Assembly (NCBI GenBank): GCA_038496445.1
Contig: JALMLS010000593.1
Span: forward strand, 124,001 to 188,000
Direction of reading: 5' to 3'
From: Trichosphaerium sp. ATCC 40318
Lineage: Eukaryota; Discosea; Flabellinia; Trichosidae
Length of the DNA stretch: 64,000 nucleotides
A program made the translations under genes and the position numbers. Below, piece by piece: positions 1 to 11,300 of the stretch. Position 1 is the stretch's first letter. Each line of letters starts with the position of its first letter. The notes below the pieces were generated by a model, which had not been told where the DNA came from, made no database searches, and saw nothing but the letters and a program-made list of their open reading frames with translations.

Positions 1-402
1 AGTTACACACAAGAAGAGCCAGACTGGGATAACTTATCAATAATGTCTGAGGCTCACCGTAGACGATACGGAACTGGTCCAGTTCAACTTCCAGCTCACT
101 TGGAACGTGCATTATTGAATACAGCAGCAAATCCTGAAGATCCAACTATATTACCTTTACCTCATCATACATTGTTAAATCACATGTACAGTTATCCAGG
201 TAAATGTTCAAACAACAAAATCCTACTTTTTTCTTCTTTTTTTTTGACTTTGAGGGCTCTTAACTGATTTGGTTTTATAGGACGCAAGGCGTCTGAAGAT
301 GACCCAGGACTACTTATTTATGGTCTATCCTTGAGATATAAGAAAAAGTTTGTAACATATGTGTACCACAGAGCGAGCCCAACTGACGCAAATGAAAGTT
401 GA
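1..402 (+). CDS. AMPK beta subunit, C-terminal end (partial)
   Basis: C-terminal regulatory domain of an AMP-activated protein kinase beta subunit, which tethers the catalytic alpha and the nucleotide-sensing gamma subunits. The frame is open from base 1, so the start lies outside the window. Exon 1-199 joins exon 281-402 across an 81-base intron (GTAAAT...TTATAG). The 106 visible residues carry the family landmarks in order: QLPAHLERALLN, PLPHHTLLNHMY, then LSLRYKKKFVTYVYHR close to the stop, as in animal and fungal AMPK beta. Whether this protein has its own glycogen-binding domain cannot be seen. A separate gene with that domain lies 5 kb away on the other strand. Confidence 0.93.
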
Positions 403-1147
403 TATTCTTCTCTTTCTCCATTAACTTTGTACACAGTGTTAAAAAACCTGTAAATACATCCCTTTTGTAAGATAAATACATTTTATATTAAGTACACCTG
501 CTCACCATGTTTCATTTGTACACCTTCTCTCTTTTTTGTACATAAGGAGGAACCATTGGTTGGTATGAAGCAAGTTAGTTTGGTGGATCAACTCGCCTAC
601 ACGCATGACAATAGAATGAACGTACTGAAAGCGAACCGACAAATTCTACAAAAAACTAGTCATTTCACAATTTCAGAGTGGCGTTTTCTACTTTTCTTTG
701 TAACTCAATTCACCGAATATCCTTTGGACATTGTCAAACAAACATAGAAAATGGTCTTTAGCATCACCATACTGCGCTGGAGCAATCAAATGAACCTAAC
801 CTAAAATCTACACAGTAATAAGAACGTATCGTTTAGTACCACGTTTTTGCGAACCAAAACCTCATAATACCGTTCTCACACATGAATAATAGGTTGTACA
901 AGGGTTTATTAGTGTTTTGTAATGTGCATTATCCATATTTAGAGTATCAAAGTAGATTTTTCAGTGAATTAGATCGAACTATCCGAATTTACCTTTGAGC
1001 AATGTAAAACGAAGATATAAAACGCTCATAAACACCAATGCAACGCAATGGAGCAAAGGAAATCATTTTTTATCGATATTTCTCAATACCACTTTTTATT
1101 TTTATCAACAAATGAATGGTACATAAGTATTTCAATTTTCCTTATAT
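403..1147. other. Mostly non-coding stretch with one weak plus-strand exon candidate (about 547-747)
   Basis: AT-rich sequence downstream of the AMPK beta gene. The only protein-like stretch starts after a T-rich tract and ACATAAG near 546, reads EEPLVGMKQVSLVDQLAYTH and continues to a stop at 745-747. It has no in-frame ATG of its own, so it would need an upstream exon that I could not find. I do not recognise the protein. From 750 to 1140 I see no convincing frame or structured element. Confidence 0.25.
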
Positions 1148-1636
1148 ATCAGCGAGGAAAGCAGTGTGTGGTAAACGTGTTGCAGTAGCTGGATACAGTT
1201 CCGCGACAAGGAATAACATCTCGGCTACATATGCTCCACCTACGCAGTAGGCCTGTCCTGTCCATACTATCAAATGTGGACTGGGCTAGTCCACTTGTGT
1301 AGACCGTACACCGTTATTCCAGCACCGTTCATTATCACTGAACGATGAAGGCACCCCATTGCGCAGTCGGGTGCTGTCTCAAACCGACAAGATTGTCTTT
1401 TTGCTAGAACAGTTTTTATTAAAGTACCAACGAAAAAGACAACCAAATGAATGTGTATGTGTATTGTTAGCATTTCATTTATACCGCTTTTTTTTACAAA
1501 GAAAACTGGCAAAGTTGTATCTTTTAGCGAGGTTACAAAGAAAAAATCGCCAAAGGAGTTTGAGTTGCAGTTTGTTGAAAACTTAAGTCCACCAAAATAT
1601 TACTTTAAGTTTATTACTATTACATCACAAGGTTAA
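1148..1636 (+). CDS. Unrecognised small gene, C-terminal exons only
   Basis: The last exon (1502-1636) is convincing as coding. It follows a T-rich acceptor (ACAAAG), reads KTGKVVSFSEVTKKKSP and then QFVENLSPPKYYFKFITI, and ends in a TAA at 1634-1636. The preceding exon probably ends at 1423 with a GTACCA donor, giving a 78-base intron. It reads RQDCLFARTVFIK in the matching phase. An earlier stretch at 1148-1246 (RKAVCGKRVAVAGYSSAT) may be another exon, but its join is unresolved. I do not recognise the family and no start codon is assigned. The stop overlaps the stop of the convergent acyltransferase by four bases. Confidence 0.35.
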
Positions 1637-3513
1637 ATATAAGCCTCTGAATATGATTCTTTTAAATTTGAAGGTCCACCAGACGACATTAAATCTCTTC
1701 TTGGAAAGCTATCTGGATTATATGTACGCACAAGATCTTCTAGTTCTTCCAAGATCTTTGATCTCAGCACAAAAAGTTCTGATACTTTCGAAGGTTTGGA
1801 CAAAGAAGTAGCAAAGAAGTTTAGAAGAACTGGAAATGTTCTTATAACATGTGCTTGATGTTCAATGGAATACAAGTGAATAGCAACATAAACAAGATAT
1901 CCTTTAAGATGAGTTAGTTGTGGTAGACTAGCTTCAAACAAACGAAGCTTCAAGGTAGAAAAAAAAGTTACCTATTAAAATAGATACACATTGTTGTGTT
2001 CCCACAAAGAGGTATATAAAGAAGAATTCAATAAAATAGATTACAGGTGTCAGAAGCAATGCATACAGTATTTTTGCCATCGCAATTGCTTCAAAGCGCT
2101 ACAACAGACATTAGGAAAAAAAGGTACATAATATTTCTCTTTAGTGTTCATACTTTTGTTGTATAAGCTACTACCTTACTGATAGCATACAATGGTGCAT
2201 TTAGAATCAAACCTATTACCACACGATTAGCAGAGAAACACATGTCTTAAACTTACCTGGAAGTGATAAAATAGAGTACAGTAACATTTGTACCGATATT
2301 GCAAGCGTACGAAATGCCCACGTGCTGGTTGGTAGACGTTGAGAAAAAAAGCGATCATGAAGATTTAATGAATCGAGAGTGTCTTGATAAGTTGTAACTA
2401 GCTTCCGTAGAGCATCCATCTCTTTAATTTCTAGAAAAAAGTTATTCTTAACAAAGTGGAAAAGTGCGTGGAACCTTCATGAAACTGAGTATACAATTGC
2501 GCTATCTTAATGTTCGTCTGAATTAGATCTTCCATGCCTACCTTCTTTCCACTGGTATATATTCTCCTCAGTGTATTAACTAGTCGTGCTTCTGAATGAC
2601 CTGGTGCTGAAAAGACAAGTCTTCTTAAAGATGAATCAAGTTTGGAAGTAAGTTCATTTACGGCATCTTGATCGGATGTGTCACTTGTATGTAGTTCAAT
2701 AGGTTCGCCATAGCTTCACAAAAAGTGAGAGTAGATACACTTGGTTATGGTACAAACCTTATTAATACATTGCTCCTGAATCTACTCTTTTTAAAGTAAT
2801 TCAACCCAACAGGAACTATTTTTATTTTTTGATCAGGATATTGTGCCATAAACCCCATTGCTAGTCTTACTGTACCAGTCTTGATATGTTTTATAAGAAA
2901 GACTTACAACCTCTAAAAACCTGTGTACCTTGATACGTTGTATAGATGGACCGGTGTACGACAAACCCTCTAACGGATTGTGAGATGTCATTGACTTTTT
3001 TTTTTCATACCTGGAAAAATAACCATTGAGTATCCTTTAGACAAGATGACGTTGGAGGATGCGAACAACTTCTCAGTGTCTACAACTCTTCTTTTTCTTT
3101 TTGGTTTATCACCTTCCGGCTGTTGTTCTGATTCTTCTTTAGGCCTACTGGGTACTGGAATACCGCCAATAGCGTAAAGAAAGTTTGCAACAATGGCAGG
3201 TTTAAATGCCTCTTGTTTTATCCTTAATAGCCATTAACTGTTTGCTTAGATGATTAAATAGTGTACCAGACGTGTGGATCTGTTCTTACGCATGATGCAG
3301 CAACAAGAGCTGGGTCAATAAGCATGTTGGGATGATTTCTGTTGCTAAGTTTAGATTTGTTGTAAAATATAATCCGTACGCTGCAAATATAATCGGACCG
3401 CGCATTGGTATGTTCTCTTGGCCTGTTATACGTATTTCTTTATAAAAAATATGTAAAACGAACCAATTGATAGCTGAGAGTATCCACCGTAGTAAAACTG
3501 TTGGTGTGTCCAT
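1633..3513 (-). CDS. Glycerol-3-phosphate O-acyltransferase (Sct1/Gpt2-like)
   Basis: Acylates glycerol-3-phosphate (or DHAP), the first committed step of phospholipid and triacylglycerol synthesis at the ER membrane. The start ATG is at 3513 (MDTPTVLLRWILSAINW), followed by an N-terminal hydrophobic segment. Motif I is NHPNMLID (the HxxxxD catalytic box), completed by splicing a 41-base intron (3379-3339). Later come the IGGIPVPSR block and FPEG, the latter formed by removing another roughly 41-base intron whose donor follows TTTTTCCAG near 3011. The downstream block KTGTVRLAMGF and a long C-terminal region ending SEAYI match the fungal Sct1/Gpt2 class rather than bacterial PlsB. Both core motifs are intact. 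The stop overlaps that of the convergent gene. Confidence 0.88.
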
Positions 3514-3990
3514 CGTGTAAACGATTCTAGCGTTGTTTTTGATTTAACGTTTGAGTGCTAAGATATTATGTTTGTAGCGTTGTACAGTCGTTGTAACTAT
3601 AATTTAGCGTAATACAACCAATCTTAAGAGCTTTTTCGCTGAACGGTACCTCAAACACGACTTAGCGCTACACAATTTGCCACCCTTATTGGCACGGTTG
3701 TGTATGTTGCCACGTGAATACTTAAGTTTGGTTTCTCTGATTGTCATTAATCTAATTTCGTTAACACTTATTTTTGTGTTTTGTTTCTCTGAAGCCTTTC
3801 CAATCTTTCTTTACGTTTTTCACTGGTAAGCAACTCAAAATTCATTTTAAACACCCCCACAGAACCCTCAGCAACTAGGCTTTTCTCCCAAGTTACAAAA
3901 TCTTGTAAAAAACCAACACGTGCTGTTTGAACTCAAAAATGACAAAACGACACTAAAACTGGTCAAATATGTTGGATTCTACTTATGTAT
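3514..3990 (-). other. Gap between two minus-strand genes with two short lysine/arginine-rich frames
   Basis: Two minus-strand frames look partly protein-like. One is open from about 3906 and stops at 3768-3770, reading DFVTWEKSLVAEGSVGVF and then ELLTSEKRKERLERLQ. It has an internal ATG at 3845. The other is a 47-residue frame with ATG at 3747 and stop at 3604-3606 that is very rich in Lys and Arg. They may be exons of one small basic protein, or an extra 3' exon of the upstream gene, but I could not find joins that keep the frame. The rest is AT-rich and includes CACGTG at about 3713 and 3917. Confidence 0.25.
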
Positions 3991-5830
3991 TTACACCTTC
4001 TTTAATACGATGCCGTACGGTCTAATATACTTGGACTTATCAACTACTATCCATGTGCTACCATTTCCAGTATCCCAGACGTGATCAGGATGAACTCTAC
4101 ATTGGAAAGCAATCTCATACTTTTGACCTTTCAATACAACTGGCGACTTGTAGCACTTCTCAATGTCACGTGCAAAATAAATACCTTTAGGAATTATCCC
4201 CTTACCATTAACGGATGGTTTACCAGCGTAAGCATTATTTGCGCCTCCCGCAATAGTGCTAGTTTTGGCGATGCCTGAGGCCAAATTAGTGAACTGTAAA
4301 AACAAACTAAAAGATACCTGTGGCAGCGGCCAGTTTGCCATTTGGGCCATGGAAAGCAGCCACCCATTCACCTGAAGAACCATTCATCGATATCCACTTA
4401 TTTTCTCCGTATAGGTCGAGGACTCTGAACCCATATCTGAACAAGTATTGAGTCAGATGATGTGAGTAGGTACAGTAATTACCTTTTCCATTTGTTGGAA
4501 GGTTGATAGTATACACTGTTGCCTCGTTTCTGCTTGTCTCCAGCTGGATTGCTAAATTGTATATCTCCTCTAGAATCGAAGTCTCCAGGGGATAGCTTCA
4601 AGGTGTCTTTGACAGACTTTAACTCAAGTGATGCGCTCTGGAAAGAAGTAGGATGAGTTTTTATGAAATGAGCAGCTATTGCTTGTTTCTTGTTAAAGAT
4701 AGCCTGTTGAGCTTGTCGATCGTTTGGATCCATTCTTCCCAATACGCTTGATGGTATAACTGCTTGAAGCTTCACAGAGCCATGCTTCATACCTAGTATG
4801 ACGACCTCTTCCATTGGAACATTAAGAGCCTTTGAGATTTCTTCACGAATTTCAAGCTCTTTTTTTCTTCGAAGTCCTGAATCATTTCGCAGACTATCGA
4901 AAGCCTTACCATTTAAAAAAGATTTCTCGTCAAAAGTAAGTTCCATAACACAAGCGCTAGAAGGTCTAGAGTTCAATATCTGGAGATTAGAATGTGTCGG
5001 TAAGCCAATACTAAAATTAACATCACATTCATCTAAAGCTGCTGTCAAAACAGAAGCAACCGTTTTTAGTTCGTCATTTCTTGTCGGATTGGAACTATCA
5101 AACTCTGTAGCTTGTATCATCTAACTTAGACTCAATGTTTTGGTCTGGTGTGTCAATATCCTGTAAACCATTGGCGTAGAAACGACGTAGTTCCGTATTT
5201 AGCCTCTCTTCAATCTCAAACTCTTTACCATAGCGTTGAGTTTCTTCTACCGTTGCTATCTGTTTCGGAACGTCTTTGTTAAAGTCTATAAAGGTTGTAT
5301 CGTTTTTATAATTATCGGCAATAGCCAGGGTAAGTTCATTGCTGGACTAGGAATTGTCAACACTTGTTTGAACTATCATTTTCACGTACAGGAACAATGC
5401 TATGCTGTTTAGGTATTGTGACGCTTTTCTCAGTTAATTCTGGAGAGTGGTTTTGTTCTATGGGTATTTCAATCGCTTTTTTCACATCTATTGGACCTTG
5501 TAGTTGTTAACCAAAGGAATAATTTGTTGGAAGTGTACTCAATTCGACATAGTTACACATGTCATGCCCTTCAACATACTCTCTTTGTTTGAGAGTGTCA
5601 TATGTTGGTCTACCATTAACAAAGAACTTGAAGTAGTATTTACCAGGTTCTAGGTCAATACTACCAGTAAAGCAACTCTCTACTGAATCGAGAACAACAG
5701 GCGAGCTCCAACCATCCCAAGAACCAATAACATGTACTGTTTTACCACCAAAGGTCCATTTAAATTCTAAGTACGGAAGAGGCTCAGAAGAGGGTTTAAT
5801 AGTCATAGACGTACTCAGAGGTGTTGTCAT
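3991..5830 (-). CDS. CBM48 glycogen-binding domain fused to a HG/GIYFA/RPYGI domain
   Basis: The start ATG is at 5830. Residues about 20-100 form an AMPK-beta-type carbohydrate-binding domain: LEFKWTFGG, VIGSWDGWSSP, GKYYFKFFVNG, YDTLKQREYVEG. The first binding Trp is kept, but the second, normally in WTHD, is replaced (PTYD). Short introns of 42, 43, about 58, about 45 and 44 bases link this to a helical middle (EEVVILGMKHGSVKLQAVIP) and a C-terminal domain with SVYYQPSNKWKRYG, GEWVAAFHG, PKGIYFARD, YEIAFQCRV and IRPYGIVLKK just before the stop. That last domain belongs to a family seen in many protists and rotifers. Its HG...GIYFA pattern recalls ADP-ribosyltransferase folds, but catalytic activity is only inferred. 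The domain pairing is read across several spliced exons. Confidence 0.68.
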
Positions 5831-6104
5831 TATTGAGAGTGTGTACTTACGAAGTTAGCACAGTTCCTTAGGAACTTGTTCTTTAAGTCACAGGAACTCA
5901 TTTGAAAATGACGATGAGACTTGTAATAGCCAATTAAAATTGCTAAATAATCCACTCTGAGAAGCTTGTGTTTTATGTAATTAAGTCAAAGAAAAGAAAC
6001 TAGTTCCTTGTGTTATATTCCAAACAATCATCATGAAAAACACGTGACTTTCAAATAGTAGAAAAAGAGTATTCGTTTCGATTTCAGATTAAAATTTAAA
6101 GTGC

Positions 6105-6154
6105 AAAAAAATGATTAGCTTCTCGTTATTGCGTGTCATCCTTGCGCAGGGGCC

Positions 6155-6186
<32 letters not shown>

Positions 6187-6211
6187 ACATATGCCTTCCC
6201 GAAGGGTCGGC
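6105..6211 (-). ncRNA. U6 spliceosomal snRNA, copy 1
   Basis: The minus strand carries the near-invariant U6 core: GGAACGATACAGAGAAGATT, AGCATGGCCCCTGCGCAAGG and ATGACACGCA, including the ACAGAGA box and AGC triad. The 5' end (about 6211) starts with a stem-loop containing CCCTTCGGG, and the 3' end is a run of seven T (6111-6105), the Pol III stop. Compared with copy 2 this stem lacks one G, leaving a weaker UUCG-capped stem. The core is otherwise identical as far as I compared. It pairs with the 5' splice site and U2 during splicing, in keeping with the heavily intron-split genes around it. Confidence 0.96.
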
Positions 6212-6318
6212 AACAGAACGACTTGTCGTACCATTTTTAAACACAGAACTTTTGATTGAGAAAAAAATTGTGGTTTTAAAGAAATGGCATTGCCTTTGCA
6301 AAAAATCTCTGATGTCTA
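6212..6318 (-). promoter_or_regulatory. U6 Pol III promoter, copy 1
   Basis: The sequence immediately upstream of U6 copy 1 is nearly identical to that upstream of copy 2 for about 100 bases, although the regions beyond differ. It holds a TATA-like TTTAAAAA at -30 to -23 relative to the presumed first base (6241-6234) and a conserved distal block, TTTGCAAAGGCAATGCC, near -85. Conservation confined to this interval suggests promoter function: a TATA box plus a proximal-sequence-like element. Confidence 0.7.
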
Positions 6319-6894
6319 TTTACAGAAATGCCATACAAGTGCCAGAGATAGTTCCAAAGGAAGCGTATACACCCATTGTCGGTGTAGTATTTCTAATGCC
6401 AGCTTCTAACAATGCTTTTCTGCAGGGAATGACTCTAATCGGGTTTGTGAGAGCGTTGCCTACCAACACTTCGGAAGTTGTCGTTTTTGTGATAGCGTCT
6501 CTGACAGAAACAAAAAAAGGCAAAAGTCCAACACTTTCAGTCCAGAAGAAGTCACGACGTCTCATAGAACGCTATATATTAATTGTGTTTAGTAACAGAA
6601 ATGTGTTATGGACATTCACACAACAAACTTTTTTGCTACCTACAGTGATAGATAAAATAAACAGCCGGGTATGATGTGATAAAGGGAAAAAAAAGAAGAA
6701 AACAATCTTATTACTTGGTTAGTTTGTTCTCATCAAACCCTATATTCATTCTCTTTAAACATTTTGTGGTGCATATTTAAACAACATACAATAGGTGTTA
6801 ATATCGCCAATGAAAGATGATCCTGGTTCTAGTTGAACCTCAAAATCCAAAGTTATCCGCCGACCAGCTATTTATGAGCACCACTTAAGATATT
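6319..6894. other. Gene-poor stretch holding one arm of an inverted duplication
   Basis: Both strands have open frames. On the minus strand one ends at 6320-6322 and reads GNALTNPIRVIPCRKALLE. On the plus strand another reads KKGKSPTLSVQKKSRRLIER at 6516-6575 and matches an exon upstream of the neighbouring F-box gene. Neither has a credible start or splice context, and the plus-strand one runs back into the U6 promoter. I read this as a degenerate duplicate rather than a working gene. The 6670-6894 part is AT-rich and featureless. Confidence 0.4.
6510..6582 (+). repeat. Left arm of inverted duplication flanking the F-box/LRR gene
   Basis: Matches the reverse complement of 8015-8092 over about 73 bases, with a few substitutions and one 3-base indel. 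The differences keep the KKGKS...LSV.KKSRR...LIERY reading frame, so the copied segment was or is protein-coding. The F-box/LRR gene lies between the two arms. Confidence 0.75.
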
Positions 6895-8166
6895 TCATAA
6901 TACCGTTGTAACACCCCCAATAGTTATTGTGTGGATACCTGCGAGCGCTTTGATTCCTTCCTTTGTAATATTTTCACAGTCAGAAAGGTCTATTGTATGA
7001 ACTCCTGAAAGTGCTTTCAGACCTTCATTTGTAATACCTTGGCAGTCAGAAAGGTCTATTGTATGAACTCCTGAAAGTGCTTTCAGACCTTCATTTGTAA
7101 TACCTTGGCAGTTACAAAGATAAATTGTATGAACTCCTGAAAGTGATTTCAGACCTTCATCTGTAATATTATCATTGCCACAAAGATCAATGTTGTGAAC
7201 TCCTGCAAGCGATACAATACCTTCATCCGTGACACCACAACAACCACAAAGATTGATTGTATGAACTCCTGAGAGTGATTTAATGCCCTCATCTGTAATA
7301 CCTTCAACAGCACTGAGATCAATAGTATGAACTCCTGAGAGTGATTTCAGACCTTCATCTGTAATATTGTAACATTCACTAAGATTGATTGTATGAACGC
7401 CTTTGAGTGCCATGATATCTTCATCTTCAATGTAGCAACAACGTTCAAGGTTAATACTATGAACACCTGCAAGCGATTCAAGACTTTCATCTGTAATATA
7501 ATCATTGTAACTAATATCAATTGTATGAACACCCTTTAGCGCTACAATACCCTCATCTGCAACATCACAACCACAAAGATTGATTGTGTGAACGCCTGCA
7601 AGTGCTTTAATACCTTCATCTGTAACAGCACTGCTTTCAAGGTCAATGTTATGAACACCAGCAAATTTTTTGATTGTAACATCTTTAATACCACCTCTAA
7701 TTTTGATTTTCGTTTGTCTTAGAGCACTCTTGTGTCTCAAAAGCGCCTTTGCTTGATCAACAGTACGAATTGTAACACTTTCGTATCCAACAATGTCGTG
7801 AATGATAGAAGCGAGGCGATGACACGTTTGACAAGCTGCAAATCGTGCTTTTGTTGTTTGTCGTAAAATATGAGCTAAAATCTCTGTAGGGAGTTCCAAA
7901 ATGCTTGTTTCTCTTCTTTTCGAGTATTAGAACTGCGAAAAAACCATAAAAAGCTGATTTACCTTTGATATGCGGTTACTAGGCGTTGTTTCGACATTAT
8001 TGCACACACTGTTTATTAATGCGTAGCGTTCTATGAGGCGTCGTCGTGACTTCTTCTCGACTGAAAGTGTTTGACTTTTGCCTTTTTTTGACTTTTTAGC
8101 GGTACATAGATAGTTTCCCACATTTATTGCCGAGGGTTCTGGTTTTAACTCTGCCCAAACATACAC
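6895..8166 (-). CDS. F-box protein with about 12 GVHTIDL-type leucine-rich repeats
   Basis: The main exon encodes an F-box (LPTEILAHILRQTTKARF, then CQTCHRLASIIHDI) followed by a short linker and about twelve 22-23 residue repeats of the form LSGVHTIDLSDCQGITNEGL, the last one degenerate (GIHTITIGG). F-box proteins usually recruit substrates to SCF ubiquitin ligases, with the repeats as bait. No ATG precedes the F-box in frame (a TTG lies at 7899). An upstream exon (up to about 8200) encodes a basic segment with KKGKSQTLSVEKKSRRRLIE and has a possible donor, AAAG/GTAAAT, near 7968. I could not find a join that keeps the frame, so the 5' end is unresolved. This repeat style is familiar from giant DNA viruses and some protists; origin by transfer is inference only. 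Confidence 0.72.
8015..8092 (-). repeat. Right arm of inverted duplication flanking the F-box/LRR gene
   Basis: Reverse-complement partner of 6510-6582. It lies within the putative upstream exon of the F-box/LRR gene and encodes KKGKSQTLSVEKKSRRRLIE there. It has a 3-base insertion relative to the left arm. Confidence 0.75.
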
Positions 8167-8371
8167 ATCGTCTTGACAGTTGCGCTTTTTTTCTTTAATT
8201 TTTTACGTCACATGACCAAGTATCAAACGGTATGTTTCCGTTCATTATGATGCGAGTATACAATGGAAGATGCTTACAAAGAAAAGTCAAATATTTGTAA
8301 CAATGGTTTTTTATTTCTTCTTTGACAATACAAAGCATGGCTAGCTATTACATCACCAAAAAAAAAGGATT

Positions 8372-11300
8372 TTAAAACTGTGTTGAAACCCATGTCTTGT
8401 AATCATAGCCTTCAGTGCCATTCTCCAAAGCAATCTTTGGCATTACACTGAGCAAGTAGTCAACCTTTTCAGTTGGCATAACACGTCGTAAATCAGCCTC
8501 AACAACAAAGTCCTTGTTGTCTGCAATTTCCTTGAAAGACTCCAAGATTTGATCGGCAGAATCTAAGAAAAAAAAAAGTTAATCACTTTTTTGCTTCATT
8601 TTTTTTTTGTTGTTGTTTGTTTACCTCTGTCTTCTGCTCTCTTTGTCATGTGTTGTACAAACTCTTCGAATGTAACAGTACCGTTACCAGAAGTATCAAC
8701 TTCCTTCATGAGTGCATCCATCTCTTCATCAGTTGGATCAGCACCAATAGCTTGCAATGCACCCTAAAATGTGTTAGCCATTGCCAGTTTTTTTTTTGGA
8801 TTTTTTTTTGGAGTTTGCGTTTCGCTTGTCAAAGGGGACGTACTTTGAATTCTAGTTTACCAAGAGCACCAGTATTATCTTTGTCAAATGCATCGTAACT
8901 AGCACGCCATTCTTCAAGATCTTCTGGTTTGACATTGCCAACCTTTTTCAAAGTGATTTCTTGTTGTACTTGATCCAATTGTTTCTTTGTGGAGCTTCGG
9001 AGACCCCTAAAAAAGAACAATTTAGAAATTGTATACTTGTAGCATGTCGTAACATACTTGTAAGAAGCTTCAAGGGTACGAGCGTTGAGATTTGTACGTG
9101 GATTATTCGTAATAAAAGCAGCATTGATTTGACCTTGGATTTCCAATAAATCACCGAGTTGATCTTCGGCTTCACTCAATTTAGTCATGATGGCGATCAA
9201 GGCATCTTGTTGGCTTTCCAATTCACCTAAGAGGTAAGTTATTTAATAAACAACCTTGTCATAGCATCCAAAGGGTAAAATTAAACGTACCTTTGCTAGC
9301 TTCAGCGGTAGCTTGAGTTTGCTCTTCGAGGACCTTGTTGAAAGCTTCAGCACTTTCAGCAAATTGAACACACAATGTGTCGTTGATTTGTTGGCGCTCG
9401 AGTTCGCTTTGTATCTTCTCTTTACGTTCATCAGCATTTGCAAGGCAAGCTTCCCATCTAACAGAAAGAGGTTAGTAACAACGTGACACAAGAAAAAAAG
9501 TTGAAAAAAAACGTACCGTTGTGTGAGAGCTTCAATGTCGGATTCTTTGCCGACTTCAGCGAGCTGAGCAGCGAGACCTTGGAGAGCTTCTAGGTTACCC
9601 TTTTGCTCAGGTATTGAGTTTGAGAAAGTCTCAAAGTCAGCCTAAGAAAGAAGATATGTTAATACAAAGTATAGGGCTTATGAGGGAAAAAAATAAGATG
9701 TACCTTCAACTTTCTGGCATCATCGACTGTGTCGACGTTAATACCTTCTGTCAAGACGTCTTCAGCATTTTCAAGCCAGACACTGAACTCTTGAGCCTAG
9801 AAAATACCATTAACACAAGAACATTTGGTCGCGAAATACACGTGTAATGAAAAAAAAATCACGTGATTTTTTGACGTTTTGTTGAAAAAAAAAACTTACC
9901 TTTGACAAGTACTCAATGTTCAATTGCTCGTTCTTGGCATTTTGTTCTCTTTCAGCCTTACGTTGTGCGGCACGCTCAATCATTGCTTTATCATCATCAA
10001 GAGCACTGAGCAAGTTCTTTACTGAACTGGCAAAGGTATTTTGAATTGACTTGATTGAGTTAAGTGATAGCTTAGAGTGCTTATTAGAGAAGATGCCCAT
10101 TGACTCCATCTCAGATGCCAAGGCAGCAAGTTCATCAACCTTGGTTTGGATCTCAGCACCATCTTTGTATACCTCCTGAGGCGTAATATTAGAGAGGTAC
10201 GATGTCAACAAACAAGAAAGAAAGAAGAAAGGTTTTTTTTTTCGAAATAACGACGTACGTTGACTGCAGCAATACGCTCGTCAGGCTCACCATCACATGC
10301 TTCAAGTTTACCCTTGAGTTCGTTGGTAAAGGTAACAAAGCCGTCAGCCTTTTCAGCCCATTCTTTACGTTTTTCTTCGTGTTGGGTTTGTTTTGTGACT
10401 TCAGCTTGGTAATTTTCACCACGTTGTTTGATACCTTCAACAACCTGAATAGAAATCGGTTAAAAAAAGGTAACTATGAATGACTTAAACAAAAGAAAGA
10501 CATGTACCTTAGCGTGCATCTCTCCAACCTTTTCTTGGTCTACAGTAGTGTGTTTGTTGGATTCTACACCAGCTTCCTTAAGTTGAGCATCCAAACCATC
10601 AAGTTCTCCCTTTATGGTATCCGCTTTCTCCTACAATGAGTGTTACAACGTGTTTAATGCAATTACATGAGCGAGTAAACTACGTACTTGGATTTCAGCG
10701 TCAGACTTTGCGATATCGTCTGCGTAAGCTTGAACTTCTTCTACGTTTGAACCAAAGAATGTCTCTCCTAGTTTCTCTACAGCATCACGAACGAATATCT
10801 TAAAGGCACGCGCTTTATCAGCATAAGCGACACGCAAGTCTTCCTTTGCGCGTTCTTGTTGCTTAGCAGCATCAAGAGTAGTCTTCTTTGCCTCAGCAAG
10901 GCCGGAGAGGCCTTCGTATTTGGCGAGAATGGCGTCAGCGCGTTCTTTGATTTTATCTTTTTCAATGTAATTCAACTCGCCGATTTTAGCGGCCAACTCG
11001 GTAAGACTTGTCATTCTAAAGAGAAAGTGAGTTTTTTGTTGGCTTTTAGTGAAATAGAACAACGGCGGCTTTACCTCTTTTGCTTCTTTGATACGTTGTT
11101 AACGTTAATATCAAGCATTCTGAGGCTAAGACGAGCTTCATTCAAAGTGCCTACGACATCTTCTTTTTGGAAGTAGTCTTCTTCACGTCCAATGAATTCC
11201 TCCAAGTCTAAAGGATACACATAAGCCTCAAGTGGAAAAAACGAACAAAAAGGGAACGTACATGAAGCATTTCCTTCGAATTTTCTGACCAAGGATGCAA

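Noticed and set aside
1-5830. AMPK beta C-terminus and CBM48 exon as one split gene
   Set aside because: They are on opposite strands, with a complete acyltransferase gene between them. The CBM48 exon splices to its own C-terminal domain.
10202-11176. Plus-strand frames within the alpha-actinin rod
   Set aside because: Phe/Leu-rich antisense readings of the helical rod; they cross the minus-strand introns without splice logic.
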